Notes under the pieces: model-generated
Told to the model about the DNA's origin: nothing
Databases searched by the model: none
Seen by the model: the letters and a program-made list of their open reading frames with translations, nothing else
Made by a program: the position numbers and the translations under genes
Assembly (NCBI GenBank): GCA_028622995.1
Contig: JAJQJQ010000011.1
Span: 5,738,661 to 5,802,660 of the forward strand
Length of the DNA stretch: 64,000 nt
Direction: 5' to 3'
Source: Panagrolaimus kolymaensis
Taxonomy: Eukaryota; Nematoda; Chromadorea; Rhabditida; Panagrolaimidae
Shown: piece by piece, positions 45,404 to 60,000 of the stretch
How the letters are laid out: each line of letters starts with the position of its first letter
How positions within the stretch are numbered: position 1 is the stretch's first letter

Positions 45404-48400
45404 TTAAAAGCTAATTTTTCATTTAAAAAAAATGAAGTTCTTTGATTTGTAAAAGAAAGTTTGATTTTTGGATTAGAAAAATATTTTTTTTTATCAACGC
45501 TGCACCACCTCAAAATCGATACTCGATGGAATTCGGCGATGAAAGGGTTTTATTTTTTTTTTAATTACTGAGTAACTATAATTCATAATGAACTTTGATT
45601 TGTAATAGAAAGTTTAATTTTTGGATTAGAAAAATATTTTTTTTTATCAACGCTGCACCACCTCAAAATCGCTACTCGATGGAACTTTGAGATGAATGGC
45701 TTTTTCTAATTTTTGCTTTTATTAATATCTTTAAAAAATGAAGAACTTTGATTTGTAAAAGAAAGTTTAATTTTGGGATTAGAAAAATATTTTTTTTATC
45801 AACGCTGCACCACCTCAAAATCGCTACTCGATGGAACTTTGAGATGAATGGCTTTTTCTAATTTTTGCTTTTATTAATATCTTTAAAAAATGAAGAACTT
45901 TCATTTGTAAAAGAAAGTTTAATTTTGGGATTAGAAAAATATTTTTTTTATCAACGCTGCACCACCTCAAAATCGCTACTCGATGGAATTCGGCGATGAA
46001 AGGGTTTTATTTTTTTTTTAATTACTGAGTAACTATAATTCATAATGAACTTTGATTTGTAATAGAAAGTTTAATTTTTGGATTAGAAAAATATTTTTTT
46101 TATCAACGCTGCACCACCTCAAAATCGCTACTCGATGGAACTTTGAGATGAATGGCTTTTTCTAATTTTTGCTTTTATTAATATCTTTAAAAAATGAAGA
46201 ACTTTGATTTGTAAAAGAAAGTTTAATTTTGGGATTAGAAAAATATTTTTTTTATCAACGCTGCACCACCTCAAAATCGCTACTCGATGGAATTCGGCGA
46301 TGAAAGGGTTTTATTTTTTTTTTTATTACTGAGTAACTATAATTCATAATGAACTTTGATTTGTAATAGAAAGTTTAATTTTTGGATTAGAAAAATATTT
46401 TTTTTATCAACGCTGCACCACCTCAAAATCGCTACTCGATGGAATTCGGCGATGAAAGGGTTTTATTTTTTTTTTAATTACTGAGTAACTATAATTCATA
46501 CTGAACTTTGATTTGTAATAGAAAGTTTAATTTTTTGGATTAGAAAAATATTTTTTTTATCAACGCTGCACCACCTCAAAATCGCTACTCGATGGAATTC
46601 GGCGATGAAAGGGTTTTATTTTTTTTTTAATTACTGAGTAACTATAATTCATAATGAACTTTGATTTGTAAAAGAAAGTTTAATTTTTGGATTAGAAAAA
46701 TATTTTTTTTATCAACGCTGCACCACCTCAAAATCGCTACTCGATGGAATTCGGCGATGAAAGGGTTTTATTTTTTTTTTAATTACTGAGTAACTATAAT
46801 TCATAATGAACTTTGATTTGTAATAGAAAGTTTAATTTTTGGATTAGAAAAATATTTTTTTTATCAACGCTGCACCACCTCAATATCGCTACTCGATGGA
46901 ACTTTGAGATGAATGGCTTTTTCTAATTTTTGCTTTTATTAATATCTTTAAAAAATGAAGAACTTTGATTTGTAAAAGAAAGTTTAATTTTGGGATTAGA
47001 AAAATATTTTTTTTATCAACGCTGCACCACCTCAAAATCGCTACTCGATGGAATTCGGCGATGAAAGGGTTTTATTTTTTTTTTAATTACTGAGTAACTA
47101 TAATTCATAATGAACTTTGATTTGTAAAAGAAAGTTTAATTTTTTGGATTAGAAAAATATTTTTTTTATCAACGCTGCACCACCTCAAAATCGCTACTCG
47201 ATGGAATTCGGCGATGAACGGGTTTTATTTTTTTTTTAATTACTGAGTAACTATAATTCATAATGAACTTTGATTTGTAATAGAAAGTTTAATTTTTGGA
47301 TTAGAAAAATATTTTTTTTATCAACGCTGCACCACCTCAAAATCGCTACTCGATGGAACTTTGAGATGAATGGCTTTTTCTAATTTTTGCTTTTATTAAT
47401 ATCTTTAAAAAATGAAGAACTTTGATTTGTAAAAGAAAGTTTAATTATGGGATTAGAAAAATATTTTTTTTATCAACGCTGCACCACCTCAAAATCGCTA
47501 CTCGATGGAATTCGGCGATGAAAGGGTTTTATTTTTTTTTTTATTACTGAGTAACTATAATTCATAATGAACTTTGATTTGTAATAGAAAGTTTAATTTT
47601 TGGATTAGAAAAATATTTTTTTTATCAACGCTGCACCACCTCAAAATCGCTACTCGATGGAATTCGGCGATGAAAGGGTCTTATTTTTTTTTTAATTACT
47701 GAGTAACTATAATTCATACTGAACTTTGATTTGTAATAGAAAGTTTAATTTTTTGGATTAGAAAAATATTTTTTTTATCAACGCTGCACCACCTCAAAAT
47801 CGCTACTCGATGGAATTCGGCGATGAAAGGGTTTTATTTTTTTTTTAATTACTGAGTAACTATAATTCATAATGAACTTTGATTTGTAAAAGAAAGTTTA
47901 ATTTTTGGATTAGAAAAATATTTTTTTTATCAACGCTGCACCACCTCAAAATCGCTACTCGATGGAATTCGGCGATGAAAGGGTTTTATTTTTTTTTTAA
48001 TTACTGAGTAACTATAATTCATACTGAACTTTGATTTGTAATAGAAAGTTTAATTTTTGGATTAGAAAAATATTTTTTTTATCAACGCTGCACCACCTCA
48101 AAATCGCTACTCGATGGAACTTTGAGATGAATGGCTTTTTCTAATTTTTGCTTTTATTAATATCTTTAAAAAATGAAGAACTTTGATTTGTAAAAGAAAG
48201 TTTAATTTTGGGATTAGAAAAATATTTTTTTTATCAACGCTGCACCACCTCAAAATCGCTACTCGATGGAACTTTGAGATGAATGGCTTTTTCTAATTTT
48301 TGCTTTTATTAATATCTTTAAAAAATGAAGAACTTTGATTTGTAAAAGAAAGTTTAATTTTGGGATTAGAAAAATATTTTTTTTATCAACGCTGCACCAC

Positions 48401-51400
48401 CTCAAAATCGCTACTCGATGGAATTCGGCGATGAAAGGGTTTTATTTTTTTTTTAATTACTGAGTAACTATAATTCATAATGAACTTTGATTTGTAATAG
48501 AAAGTTTAATTTTTGGATTAGAAAAATATTTTTTTTATCAACGCTGCACCACCTCAAAATCGCTACTCGATGGAACTTTGAGATGAATGGCTTTTTCTAA
48601 TTTTTGCTTTTATTAATATCTTTAAAAAATGAAGAACTTTGATTTGTAAAAGAAAGTTTAATTTTTGGATTAGAAAAATATTTTTTTTATCAACGCTGCA
48701 CCACCTCAAAATCGCTACTCGATGGAATTCGGCGATGAAAGGGTTTTATTTTTTTTTTAATTACTGAGTAACTATAATTCATAATGAACTTTGATTTGTA
48801 ATAGAAAGTTTAATTTTTGGATTAGAAAAATATTTTTTTTATCAACGCTGCACCACCTCAAAATCGCTACTCGATGGAATTCGGCGATGAAAGGGTTTTA
48901 TTTTTTTTTTAATTACTGAGTAACTATAATTCATAATGAACTTTGATTTGTAATAGAAAGTTTAATTTTTGGATTAGAAAAATATTTTTTTTATCAACGC
49001 TGCACCACCTCAAAATCGCTACTCGATGGAATTCGGCGATGAAAGGGTTTTATTTTTTTTTTAATTACTGAGTAACTATAATTCATAATGAACTTTGATT
49101 TGTAATAGAAAGTTTAATTTTTGGATTAGAAAAATATTTTTTTTATCAACGCTGCACCACCTCAAAATCGCTACTCGATGGAATTCGGCGATGAAAGGGT
49201 TTTATTTTTTTTTTAATTACTGAGTAACTATAATTCATAATGAACTTTGATTTGTAATAGAAAGTTTAATTTTTGGATTAGAAAAATATTTTTTTTATCA
49301 ACGCTGCACCACCTCAAAATCGCTACTCGATGGAATTCGGCGATGAAAGGGTTTTATTTTTTTTTTAATTACTGAGTAACTATAATTCATAATGAACTTT
49401 GATTTGTAATAGAAAGTTTAATTTTTGGATTAGAAAAATATTTTTTTTATCAACGCTGCACCACCTCAAAATCGCTACTCGATGGAACTTTGAGATGAAT
49501 GGCTTTTTCTAATTTTTGCTTTTATTAATATCTTTAAAAAATGAAGAACTTTGATTTGTAAAAGAAAGTTTAATTTTGGGATTAGAAAAATATTTTTTTT
49601 ATCAACGCTGCACCACCTCAAAATCGCTACTCGATGGAACTTTGAGATGAATGGCTTTTTCTAATTTTTGCTTTTATTAATATCTTTAAAAAATGAAGAA
49701 CTTTGATTTGTAAAAGAAAGTTTAATTTTGGGATTAGAAAAATATTTTTTTTATCAACGCTGCACCACCTCAAAATCGCTACTCGATGGAATTCGGCGAT
49801 GAAAGGGTTTTATTTTTTTTTTAATTACTGAGTAACTATAATTCATAATGAACTTTGATTTGTAATAGAAAGTTTAATTTTTGGATTAGAAAAATATTTT
49901 TTTTATCAACGCTGCACCACCTCAAAATCGCTACTCGATGGAACTTTGAGATGAATGGCTTTTTCTAATTTTTGCTTTTATTAATATCTTTAAAAAATGA
50001 AGAACTTTGATTTGTAAAAGAAAGTTTAATTTTGGGATTAGAAAAATATTTTTTTTATCAACGCTGCACCACCTCAAAATCGCTACTCGATGGAACTTTG
50101 AGATGAATGGCTTTTTCTAATTTTTGCTTTTATTAATATCTTTAAAAAATGAAGAACTTTGATTTGTAAAAGAAAGTTTAATTTTGGGATTAGAAAAATA
50201 TTTTTTTTATCAACGCTGCACCACCTCAAAATCGCTACTCGATGGAATTCGGCGATGAAAGGGTTTTATTTTTTTTTTAATTACTGAGTAACTATAATTC
50301 ATACTGAACTTTGATTTGTAATAGAAAGTTTAATTTTTTGGATTAGAAAAATATTTTTTTTATCAACGCTGCACCACCTCAAAATCGCTACTCGATGGAA
50401 TTCGGCGATGAAAGGGTTTTATTTTTTTTTTAATTACTGAGTAACTATAATTCATAATGAACTTTGATTTGTAATAGAAAGTTTAATTTTTGGATTAGAA
50501 AAATATTTTTTTTATCAACGCTGCACCACCTCAAAATCGCTACTCGATGGAATTCGGCGATGAAAGGGTTTTATTTTTTTTTTAATTACTGAGTAACTAT
50601 AATTCATAATGAACTTTGATTTGTAATAGAAAGTTTAATTTTTGGATTAGAAAAATATTTTTTTTATCAACGCTGCACCACCTCAAAATCGCTACTCGAT
50701 GGAACTTTGAGATGAATGGCTTTTTCTAATTTTTGCTTTTATTAATATCTTTAAAAAATGAAGAACTTTGATTTGTAAAAGAAAGTTTAATTTTGGGATT
50801 AGAAAAATATTTTTTTTATCAACGCTGCACCACCTCAAAATCGCTACTCGATGGAATTCGGCGATGAAAGGGTTTTATTTTTTTTTTAATTACTGAGTAA
50901 CTATAATTCATAATGAACTTTGATTTGTAATAGAAAGTTTAATTTTTGGATTAGAAAAATATTTTTTTTATCAACGCTGCACCACCTCAAAATCGCTACT
51001 CGATGGAACTTTGAGATGAATGGCTTTTTCTAATTTTTGCTTTTATTAATATCTTTAAAAAATGAAGAACTTTGATTTGTAAAAGAAAGTTTAATTTTGG
51101 GATTAGAAAAATATTTTTTTTATCAACGCTGCACCACCTCAAAATCGCTACTCGATGGAATTCGGCGATGAAAGGGTTTTATTTTTTTTTTAATTACTGA
51201 GTAACTATAATTCATACTGAACTTTGATTTGTAATAGAAAGTTTAATTTTTTGGATTAGAAAAATATTTTTTTTATCAACGCTGCACCACCTCAAAATCG
51301 CTACTCGATGGAATTCGGCGATGAAAGGGTTTTATTTTTTTTTTAATTACTGAGTAACTATAATTCATAATGAACTTTGATTTGTAATAGAAAGTTTAAT

Positions 51401-54080
51401 TTTTGGATTAGAAAAATATTTTTTTTATCAACGCTGCACCACCTCAAAATCGCTACTCGATGGAATTCGGCGATGAAAGGGTTTTATTTTTTTTTTAATT
51501 ACTGAGTAACTATAATTCATAATGAACTTTGATTTGTAATAGAAAGTTTAATTTTTGGATTAGAAAAATATTTTTTTTATCAACGCTGCACCACCTCAAA
51601 ATCGCTACTCGATGGAACTTTGAGATGAATGGCTTTTTCTAATTTTTGCTTTTATTAATATCTTTAAAAAATGAAGAACTTTGATTTGTAAAAGAAAGTT
51701 TAATTTTGGGATTAGAAAAATATTTTTTTTATCAACGCTGCACCACCTCAAAATCGCTACTCGATGGAACTTTGAGATGAATGGCTTTTTCTAATTTTTG
51801 CTTTTATTAATATCTTTAAAAAATGAAGAACTTTGATTTGTAAAAGAAAGTTTAATTTTGGGATTAGAAAAATATTTTTTTTATCAACGCTGCACCACCT
51901 CAAAATCGCTACTCGATGGAATTCGGCGATGAAAGGGTTTTATTTTTTTTTTAATTACTGAGTAACTATAATTCATAATGAACTTTGATTTGTAATAGAA
52001 AGTTTAATTTTTGGATTAGAAAAATATTTTTTTTATCAACGCTGCACCACCTCAAAATCGCTACTCGATGGAACTTTGAGATGAATGGCTTTTTCTAATT
52101 TTTGCTTTTATTAATATCTTTAAAAAATGAAGAACTTTGATTTGTAAAAGAAAGTTTAATTTTGGGATTAGAAAAATATTTTTTTTATCAACGCTGCACC
52201 ACCTCAAAATCGCTACTCGATGGAACTTTGAGATGAATGGCTTTTTCTAATTTTTGCTTTTATTAATATCTTTAAAAAATGAAGAACTTTGATTTGTAAA
52301 AGAAAGTTTAATTTTGGGATTAGAAAAATATTTTTTTTATCAACGCTGCACCACCTCAAAATCGCTACTCGATGGAACTTTGAGATGAATGGCTTTTTCT
52401 AATTTTTGCTTTTATTAATATCTTTAAAAAATGAAGAACTTTGATTTGTAAAAGAAAGTTTAATTTTGGGATTAGAAAAATATTTTTTTTATCAACGCTG
52501 CACCACCTCAAAATCGCTACTCGATGGAATTCGGCGATGAAAGGGTTTTATTTTTTTTTTAATTACTGAGTAACTATAATTCATACTGAACTTTGATTTG
52601 TAATAGAAAGTTTAATTTTTTGGATTAGAAAAATATTTTTTTTATCAACGCTGCACCACCTCAAAATCGCTACTCGATGGAATTCGGCGATGAAAGGGTT
52701 TTATTTTTTTTTTAATTACTGAGTAACTATAATTCATAATGAACTTTGATTTGTAAAAGAAAGTTTAATTTTTGGATTAGAAAAATATTTTTTTTATCAA
52801 CGCTGCACCACCTCAAAATCGCTACTCGATGGAATTCGGCGATGAAAGGGTTTTATTTTTTTTTTAATTACTGAGTAACTATAATTCATAATGAACTTTG
52901 ATTTGTAATAGAAAGTTTAATTTTTGGATTAGAAAAATATTTTTTTTATCAACGCTGCACGACCTCAAAATCGCTACTCGATGGAATTCGGCGATGAAAG
53001 GGTTTTATTTTTTTTTTAATTACTGAGTAACTATAATTCATAATGAACTTTGATTTGTAATAGAAAGTTTAATTTTTGGATTAGAAAAATATTTTTTTTA
53101 TCAACGCTGCACCACCTCAAAATCGCTACTCGATGGAATTCGGCGATGAAAGGGTTTTATTTTTTTTTTAATTACTGAGTAACTATAATTCATACTGAAC
53201 TTTGATTTGTAATAGAAAGTTTAATTTTTTGGATTAGAAAAATATTTTTTTTATCAACGCTGCACCACCTCAAAATCGCTACTCGATGGAATTCGGCGAT
53301 GAAAGTGTTTTATTTTTTTTTTAAATACTGAGTAACTATAATTCATAATGAACTTTGATTTGTAAAAGAAAGTTTAATTTTTGGATTAGAAAAATATTTT
53401 TTTTATCAACGCTGCACCACCTCAAAATCGCTACTCGATGGAATTCGGCGATGAAAGGGTTTTATTTTTTTTTTAATTACTGAGTAACTATAATTCATAA
53501 TGAACTTTGATTTGTAATAGAAAGTTTAATTTTTGGATTAGAAAAATATTTTTTTTATCAACGCTGCACGACCTCAAAATCGCTACTCGATGGAATTCGG
53601 CGATGAAAGGGTTTTATTTTTTTTTTAATTACTGAGTAACTATAATTCATAATGAACTTTGATTTGTAATAGAAAGTTTAATTTTTGGATTAGAAAAATA
53701 TTTTTTTTATCAACGCTGCACCACCTCAAAATCGCTACTCGATGGAATTCGGCGATGAAAGGGTTTTATTTTTTTTTTAATTACTGAGTAACTATAATTC
53801 ATAATGAACTTTGATTTGTAATAGAAAGTTTAATTTTTGGATTAGAAAAATATTTTTTTTATCAACGCTGCACCACCTCAAAATCGCTACTCGATGGAAC
53901 TTTGAGATGAATGGCTTTTTCTAATTTTTGCTTTTATTAATATCTTTAAAAAATGAAGAACTTTGATTTGTAATAGAAAGTTTAATTTTTGGATTAGAAA
54001 AATATTTTTTTTATCAACGCTGCACCACCTCAAAATCGCTACTCGATGGAACTTTGAGATGAATGGCTTTTTCTAATTTT
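45404..54080 (+). repeat. Sat3 satellite array, mixed a/b section, 152-bp unit
   Basis: Units share a core of about 90 bp (ctttgatttgtaa through atcaacgctgcaccacctc to ctactcgatgga). Each then carries either module a (attcggcgatgaaaggg to cataatgaa) or module b (actttgagatgaatggc to aatgaagaa), both about 62 bp. About 21 b modules occur here, singly or in pairs. After a b module the next core usually reads aaaag and ttttggg; after an a module it usually reads aatag and tttttgg. Confidence 0.97.
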
Positions 54081-57000
54081 TGCTTTTATTAATATCTTTA
54101 AAAAATGAAGAACTTTGATTTGTAAAAGAAAGTTTAATTTTGGGATTAGAAAAATATTTTTTTTATCAACGCTGCACCACCTCAAAATCGCTACTCGATG
54201 GAATTCGGCGATGAAAGGGTTTTATTTTTTTTTTAATTACTGAGTAACTATAATTCATACTGAACTTTGATTTGTAATAGAAAGTTTAATTTTTTGGATT
54301 AGAAAAATATTTTTTTTATCAACGCTGCACCACCTCAAAATCGCTACTCGATGGAATTCGGCGATGAAAGGGTTTTATTTTTTTTTTAATTACTGAGTAA
54401 CTATAATTCATAATGAACTTTGATTTGTAAAAGAAAGTTTAATTTTTGGATTAGAAAAATATTTTTTTTATCAACGCTGCACCACCTCAAAATCGCTACT
54501 CGATGGAATTCGGCGATGAAAGGGTTTTATTTTTTTTTTAATTACTGAGTAACTATAATTCATAATGAACTTTGATTTGTAATAGAAAGTTTAATTTTTG
54601 GATTAGAAAAATATTTTTTTTATCAACGCTGCACGACCTCAAAATCGCTACTCGATGGAATTCGGCGATGAAAGGGTTTTATTTTTTTTTTAATTACTGA
54701 GTAACTATAATTCATAATGAACTTTGATTTGTAATAGAAAGTTTAATTTTTGGATTAGAAAAATATTTTTTTTATCAACGCTGCACCACCTCAAAATCGC
54801 TACTCGATGGAATTCGGCGATGAAAGGGTTTTATTTTTTTTTTAATTACTGAGTAACTATAATTCATAATGAACTTTGATTTGTAATAGAAAGTTTAATT
54901 TTTGGATTAGAAAAATATTTTTTTTATCAACGCTGCACCACCTCAAAATCGCTACTCGATGGAATTCGGCGATGAAAGGGTTTTATTTTTTTTTTAATTA
55001 CTGAGTAACTATAATTCATAATGAACTTTGATTTGTAATAGAAAGTTTAATTTTTGGATTAGAAAAATATTTTTTTTATCAACGCTGCACCACCTCAAAA
55101 TCGCTACTCGATGGAATTCGGCGATGAAAGGGTTTTATTTTTTTTTTAAATTACTGAGTAACTATAATTCATACTGAACTTTGATTTGTAATAGAAAGTT
55201 TAATTTTTTGGATTAGAAAAATATTTTTTTTATCAACGCTCCACCACCTCAAAATCGCTACTCGATGGAATTCGGCGATGAAAGGGTTTTATTTTTTTTT
55301 TAATTACTGAGTAACTATAATTCATACTGAACTTTGAATTGTAATAGAAAGTTTAATTTTTTGGATTAGAAAAATATTTTTTTTATCAACGCTGCACCAC
55401 CTCAAAATCGCTACTCGATGGAATTCGGCGATGAAAGGGTTTTATTTTTTTTTTATTACTGAGTAACTATAATTCATAATGAACTTTAATTTGTAATAGA
55501 AAGTTTAATTTTTGGATTAGAAAAATATTTTTTTTATCAACGCTGCACCACCTCAAAATCGCTACTCGATGGAATTCGGCGATGAAAGGGTTTTATTTTT
55601 TTTTTAATTACTGAGTAACTATAATTCATAATGAACTTTGATTTGTAATAGAAAGTTTAATTTTTTGATTAGAAAAATATTTTTTTTATCAACGCTGCAC
55701 CACCTCAAAATCGCTACTCGATGGAATTCGGCGATGAAAGGGTTTTATTTTTTTTTTTAATTACTGAGTAACTATAATTCATACTGAACTTTGATTTGTA
55801 ATAGAAAGTTTAATTTTTTGGATTAGAAAAATATTTTTTTTATCAACGCTGCACCACCTCAAAATCGCTACTCGATGGAATTCGGCGATGAAAGGGTTTT
55901 ATTTTTTTTTTTAATTACTGAGTAACTATAATTCATAATGAACTTTGATTTGTAATAGAAAGTTTAATTTTTGGATTAGAAAAATATTTTTTTTATCAAC
56001 GCTGCACCACCTCAAAATCGCTACTCGATGGAATTCGGCGATGAAAGGGTTTTATTTTTTTTTTAATTACTGAGTAACTATAATTCATAATGAACTTTGA
56101 TTTGTAATAGAAAGTTTAATTTTTTGATTAGAAAAATATTTTTTTTATCAAAGCTGCACCACCTCAAAATCGCTACTCGATGGAATTCGGCGATGAAAGG
56201 GTTTTATTTTTTTTTTTAATTACTGAGTAACTATAATTCATACTGAACTTTGATTTGTAATAGAAAGTTTAATTTTTTGGATTAGAAAAATATTTTTTTT
56301 ATCAACGCTGCACCACCTCAAAATCGCTACTCGATGGAATTCGGCGATGAAAGGGTTTTATTTTTTTTTTAATTACTGAGTAACTATAATTCATACTGAA
56401 CTTTGATTTGTAATAGAAAGTTTAATTTTTTGGATTAGAAAAATATTTTTTTTATCAACGCTGCACCACCTCAAAATCGCTACTCGATGGAATTCGGCGA
56501 TGAAAGGGTTTTATTTTTTTTTTAATTACTGAGTAACTATAATTCATACTGAACTTTGATTTGTAATAGAAAGTTTAATTTTTTGGATTAGAAAAATATT
56601 TTTTTTATCAACGCTGCACCACCTCAAAATCGCTACTCGATGGAATTCGGCGATGAAAGGGTTTTATTTTTTTTTTAATTTCTGAGTAACTATAATTCAT
56701 AATGAACTTTGATTTGTAATAGAAAGTTTAATTTTTGGATTAGAAAAATATTTTTTTTATCAACGCTGCACCACCTCAAAATCGCTACTCGATGGAATTC
56801 GGCGATGAAAGGGTTTTATTTTTTTTTTAATTACTGAGTAACTATAATTCATAATGAACTTTGATTTGTAATAGAAAGTTTAATTTTTGGATTAGAAATA
56901 TATTTTTTTTATCAACGCTGCACCACCTCAAAATCGCTACTCGATGGAATTCGGCGATGAAAGGGTTTTATTTTTTTTTTAATTACTGAGTAACTATAAT

Positions 57001-60000
57001 TCATAATGAACTTTGATTTGTAATAGAAAGTTTAATTTTTGGATTAGAAAAATATTTTTTTTATCAACGCTGCACCACCTCAAAATCGCTACTCGATGGA
57101 ATTCGGCGATGAAAGGGTTTTATTTTTTTTTTAATTACTGAGTAACTATAATTCATACTGAACTTTGATTTGTAATAGAAAGTTTAATTTTTTGGATTAG
57201 AAAAATATTTTTTTTATCAACGCTGCACCACCTCAAAATCGCTACTCGATGGAATTCGGCGATGAAAGGGTTTTATTTTTTTTTTAATTTCTGAGTAACT
57301 ATAATTCATAATGAACTTTGATTTGTAATAGAAAGTTTAATTTTTGGATTAGAAAAATATTTTTTTTATCAACGCTGCACCACCTCAAAATCGCTACTCG
57401 ATGGAATTCGGCGATGAAAGGGTTTTATTTTTTTTTTAATTACTGAGTAACTATAATTCATAATGAACTTTGATTTGTAATAGAAAGTTTAATTTTTGGA
57501 TTAGAAATATATTTTTTTTATCAACGCTGCACCACCTCAAAATCGCTACTCGATGGAATTCGGCGATGAAAGGGTTTTATTTTTTTTTTAATTACTGAGT
57601 AACTATAATTCATAATGAACTTTGATTTGTAATAGAAAGTTTAATTTTTGGATTAGAAAAATATTTTTTTTATCAACGCTGCACCACCTCAAAATCGCTA
57701 CTCGATGGAATTCGGCGATGAAAGGGTTTTATTTTTTTTTTTAATTACTGAGTAACTATAATTCATACTGAACTTTGATTTGTAATAGAAAGTTTAATTT
57801 TTTGGATTAGAAAAATATTTTTTTTATCAACGCTCCACCACCTCAAAATCGCTACTCGATGGAATTCGGCGATGAAAGGGTTTTATTTTTTTTTTTAATT
57901 ACTGAGTAACTATAATTCATAATGAACTTTGATTTGTAATAGAAAGTTTAATTTTTGGATTAGAAAAATATTTTTTTTATCAACGCTGCACCACCTCAAA
58001 ATCGCTACTCGATGGAATTCGGCGATGAAAGGGTTTTATTTTTTTTTTAATTACTGAGTAACTATAATTCATACTGAACTTTGATTTGTAATAGAAAGTT
58101 TAATTTTTTGGATTAGAAAAATATTTTTTTTATCAACGCTGCACCACCTCAAAATCGCTACTCGATGGAATTCGGCGATGAAAGGGTTTTATTTTTTTTT
58201 TAATTACTGAGTAACTATAATTCATACTGAACTTTGATTTGTAATAGAAAGTTTAATTTTTTGGATTAGAAAAATATTTTTTTTATCAACGCTGCACCAC
58301 CTCAAAATCGCTACTCGATGGAATTCGGCGATGAAAGGGTTTTATTTTTTTTTTAATTACTGAGTAACTATAATTCATAATGAACTTTGATTTGTAATAG
58401 AAAGTTTAATTTTTGGATTAGAAAAATATTTTTTTTATCAACGCTGCACCACCTCAAAATCGCTACTCGATGGAATTCGGCGATGAAAGGGTTTTATTTT
58501 TTTTTTTAATTACTGAGTAACTATAATTCATAATGAACTTTGATTTGTAATAGAAAGTTTAATTTTTTGGATTAGAAAAATATTTTTTTTATCAACGCTG
58601 CACCACCTCAAAATCGCTACTCGATGGAATTCGGCGATGAAAGGGTTTTATTTTTTTTTTAATTACTGAGTAACTATAATTCATAATGAACTTTGATTTG
58701 TAATAGAAAGTTTAATTTTTTGGATTAGAAAAATATTTTTTTTATCAACGCTCCACCACCTCAAAATCGCTACTCGATGGAATTCGGCGATGAAAGGGTT
58801 TTATTTTTTTTTTAATTACTGAGTAACTATAATTCATACTGAACTTTGAATTGTAATAGAAAGTTTAATTTTTTGGATTAGAAAAATATTTTTTTTATCA
58901 ACGCTGCACCACCTCAAAATCGCTACTCGATGGAATTCGGCGATGAAAGGGTTTTATTTTTTTTTTTATTACTGAGTAACTATAATTCATAATGAACTTT
59001 GATTTGTAATAGAAAGTTTAATTTTTGGATTAGAAAAATATTTTTTTTATCAACGCTGCACCACCTCAAAATCGCTACTCGATGGAATTCGGCGATGAAA
59101 GGGTTTTATTTTTTTTTTTAATTACTGAGTAACTATAATTCATAATGAACTTTGATTTGTAATAGAAAGTTTAATTTTTTGGATTAGAAAAATATTTTTT
59201 TTATCAACGCTGCACCACCTCAAAATCGCTACTCGATGGAATTCGGCGATGAAAGGGTTTTATTTTTTTTTTAATTACTGAGTAACTATAATTCATAATG
59301 AACTTTGATTTGTAATAGAAAGTTTAATTTTTGGATTAGAAAAATATTTTTTTTATCAACGCTGCACCACCTCAAAATCGCTACTCGATGGAATTCGGCG
59401 ATGAAAGGGTTTTATTTTTTTTTTAATTACTGAGTAACTATAATTCATACTGAACTTTGATTTGTAATAGAAAGTTTAATTTTTTGGATTAGAAAAATAT
59501 TTTTTTTATCAACGCTGCACCACCTCAAAATCGCTACTCGATGGAATTCGGCGATGAAAGGGTTTTATTTTTTTTTTAATTACTGAGTAACTATAATTCA
59601 TAATGAACTTTGATTTGTAATAGAAAGTTTAATTTTTGGATTAGAAAAATATTTTTTTTATCAACGCTGCACCACCTCAAAATCGCTACTCGATGGAATT
59701 CGGCGATGAAAGGGTTTTATTTTTTTTTTTAATTACTGAGTAACTATAATTCATAATGAACTTTGATTTGTAATAGAAAGTTTAATTTTTTGGATTAGAA
59801 AAATATTTTTTTTATCAACGCTGCACCACCTCAAAATCGCTACTCGATGGAATTCGGCGATGAAAGGGTTTTATTTTTTTTTTAATTACTGAGTAACTAT
59901 AATTCATAATGAACTTTGATTTGTAATAGAAAGTTTAATTTTTTGGATTAGAAAAATATTTTTTTTATCAACGCTCCACCACCTCAAAATCGCTACTCGA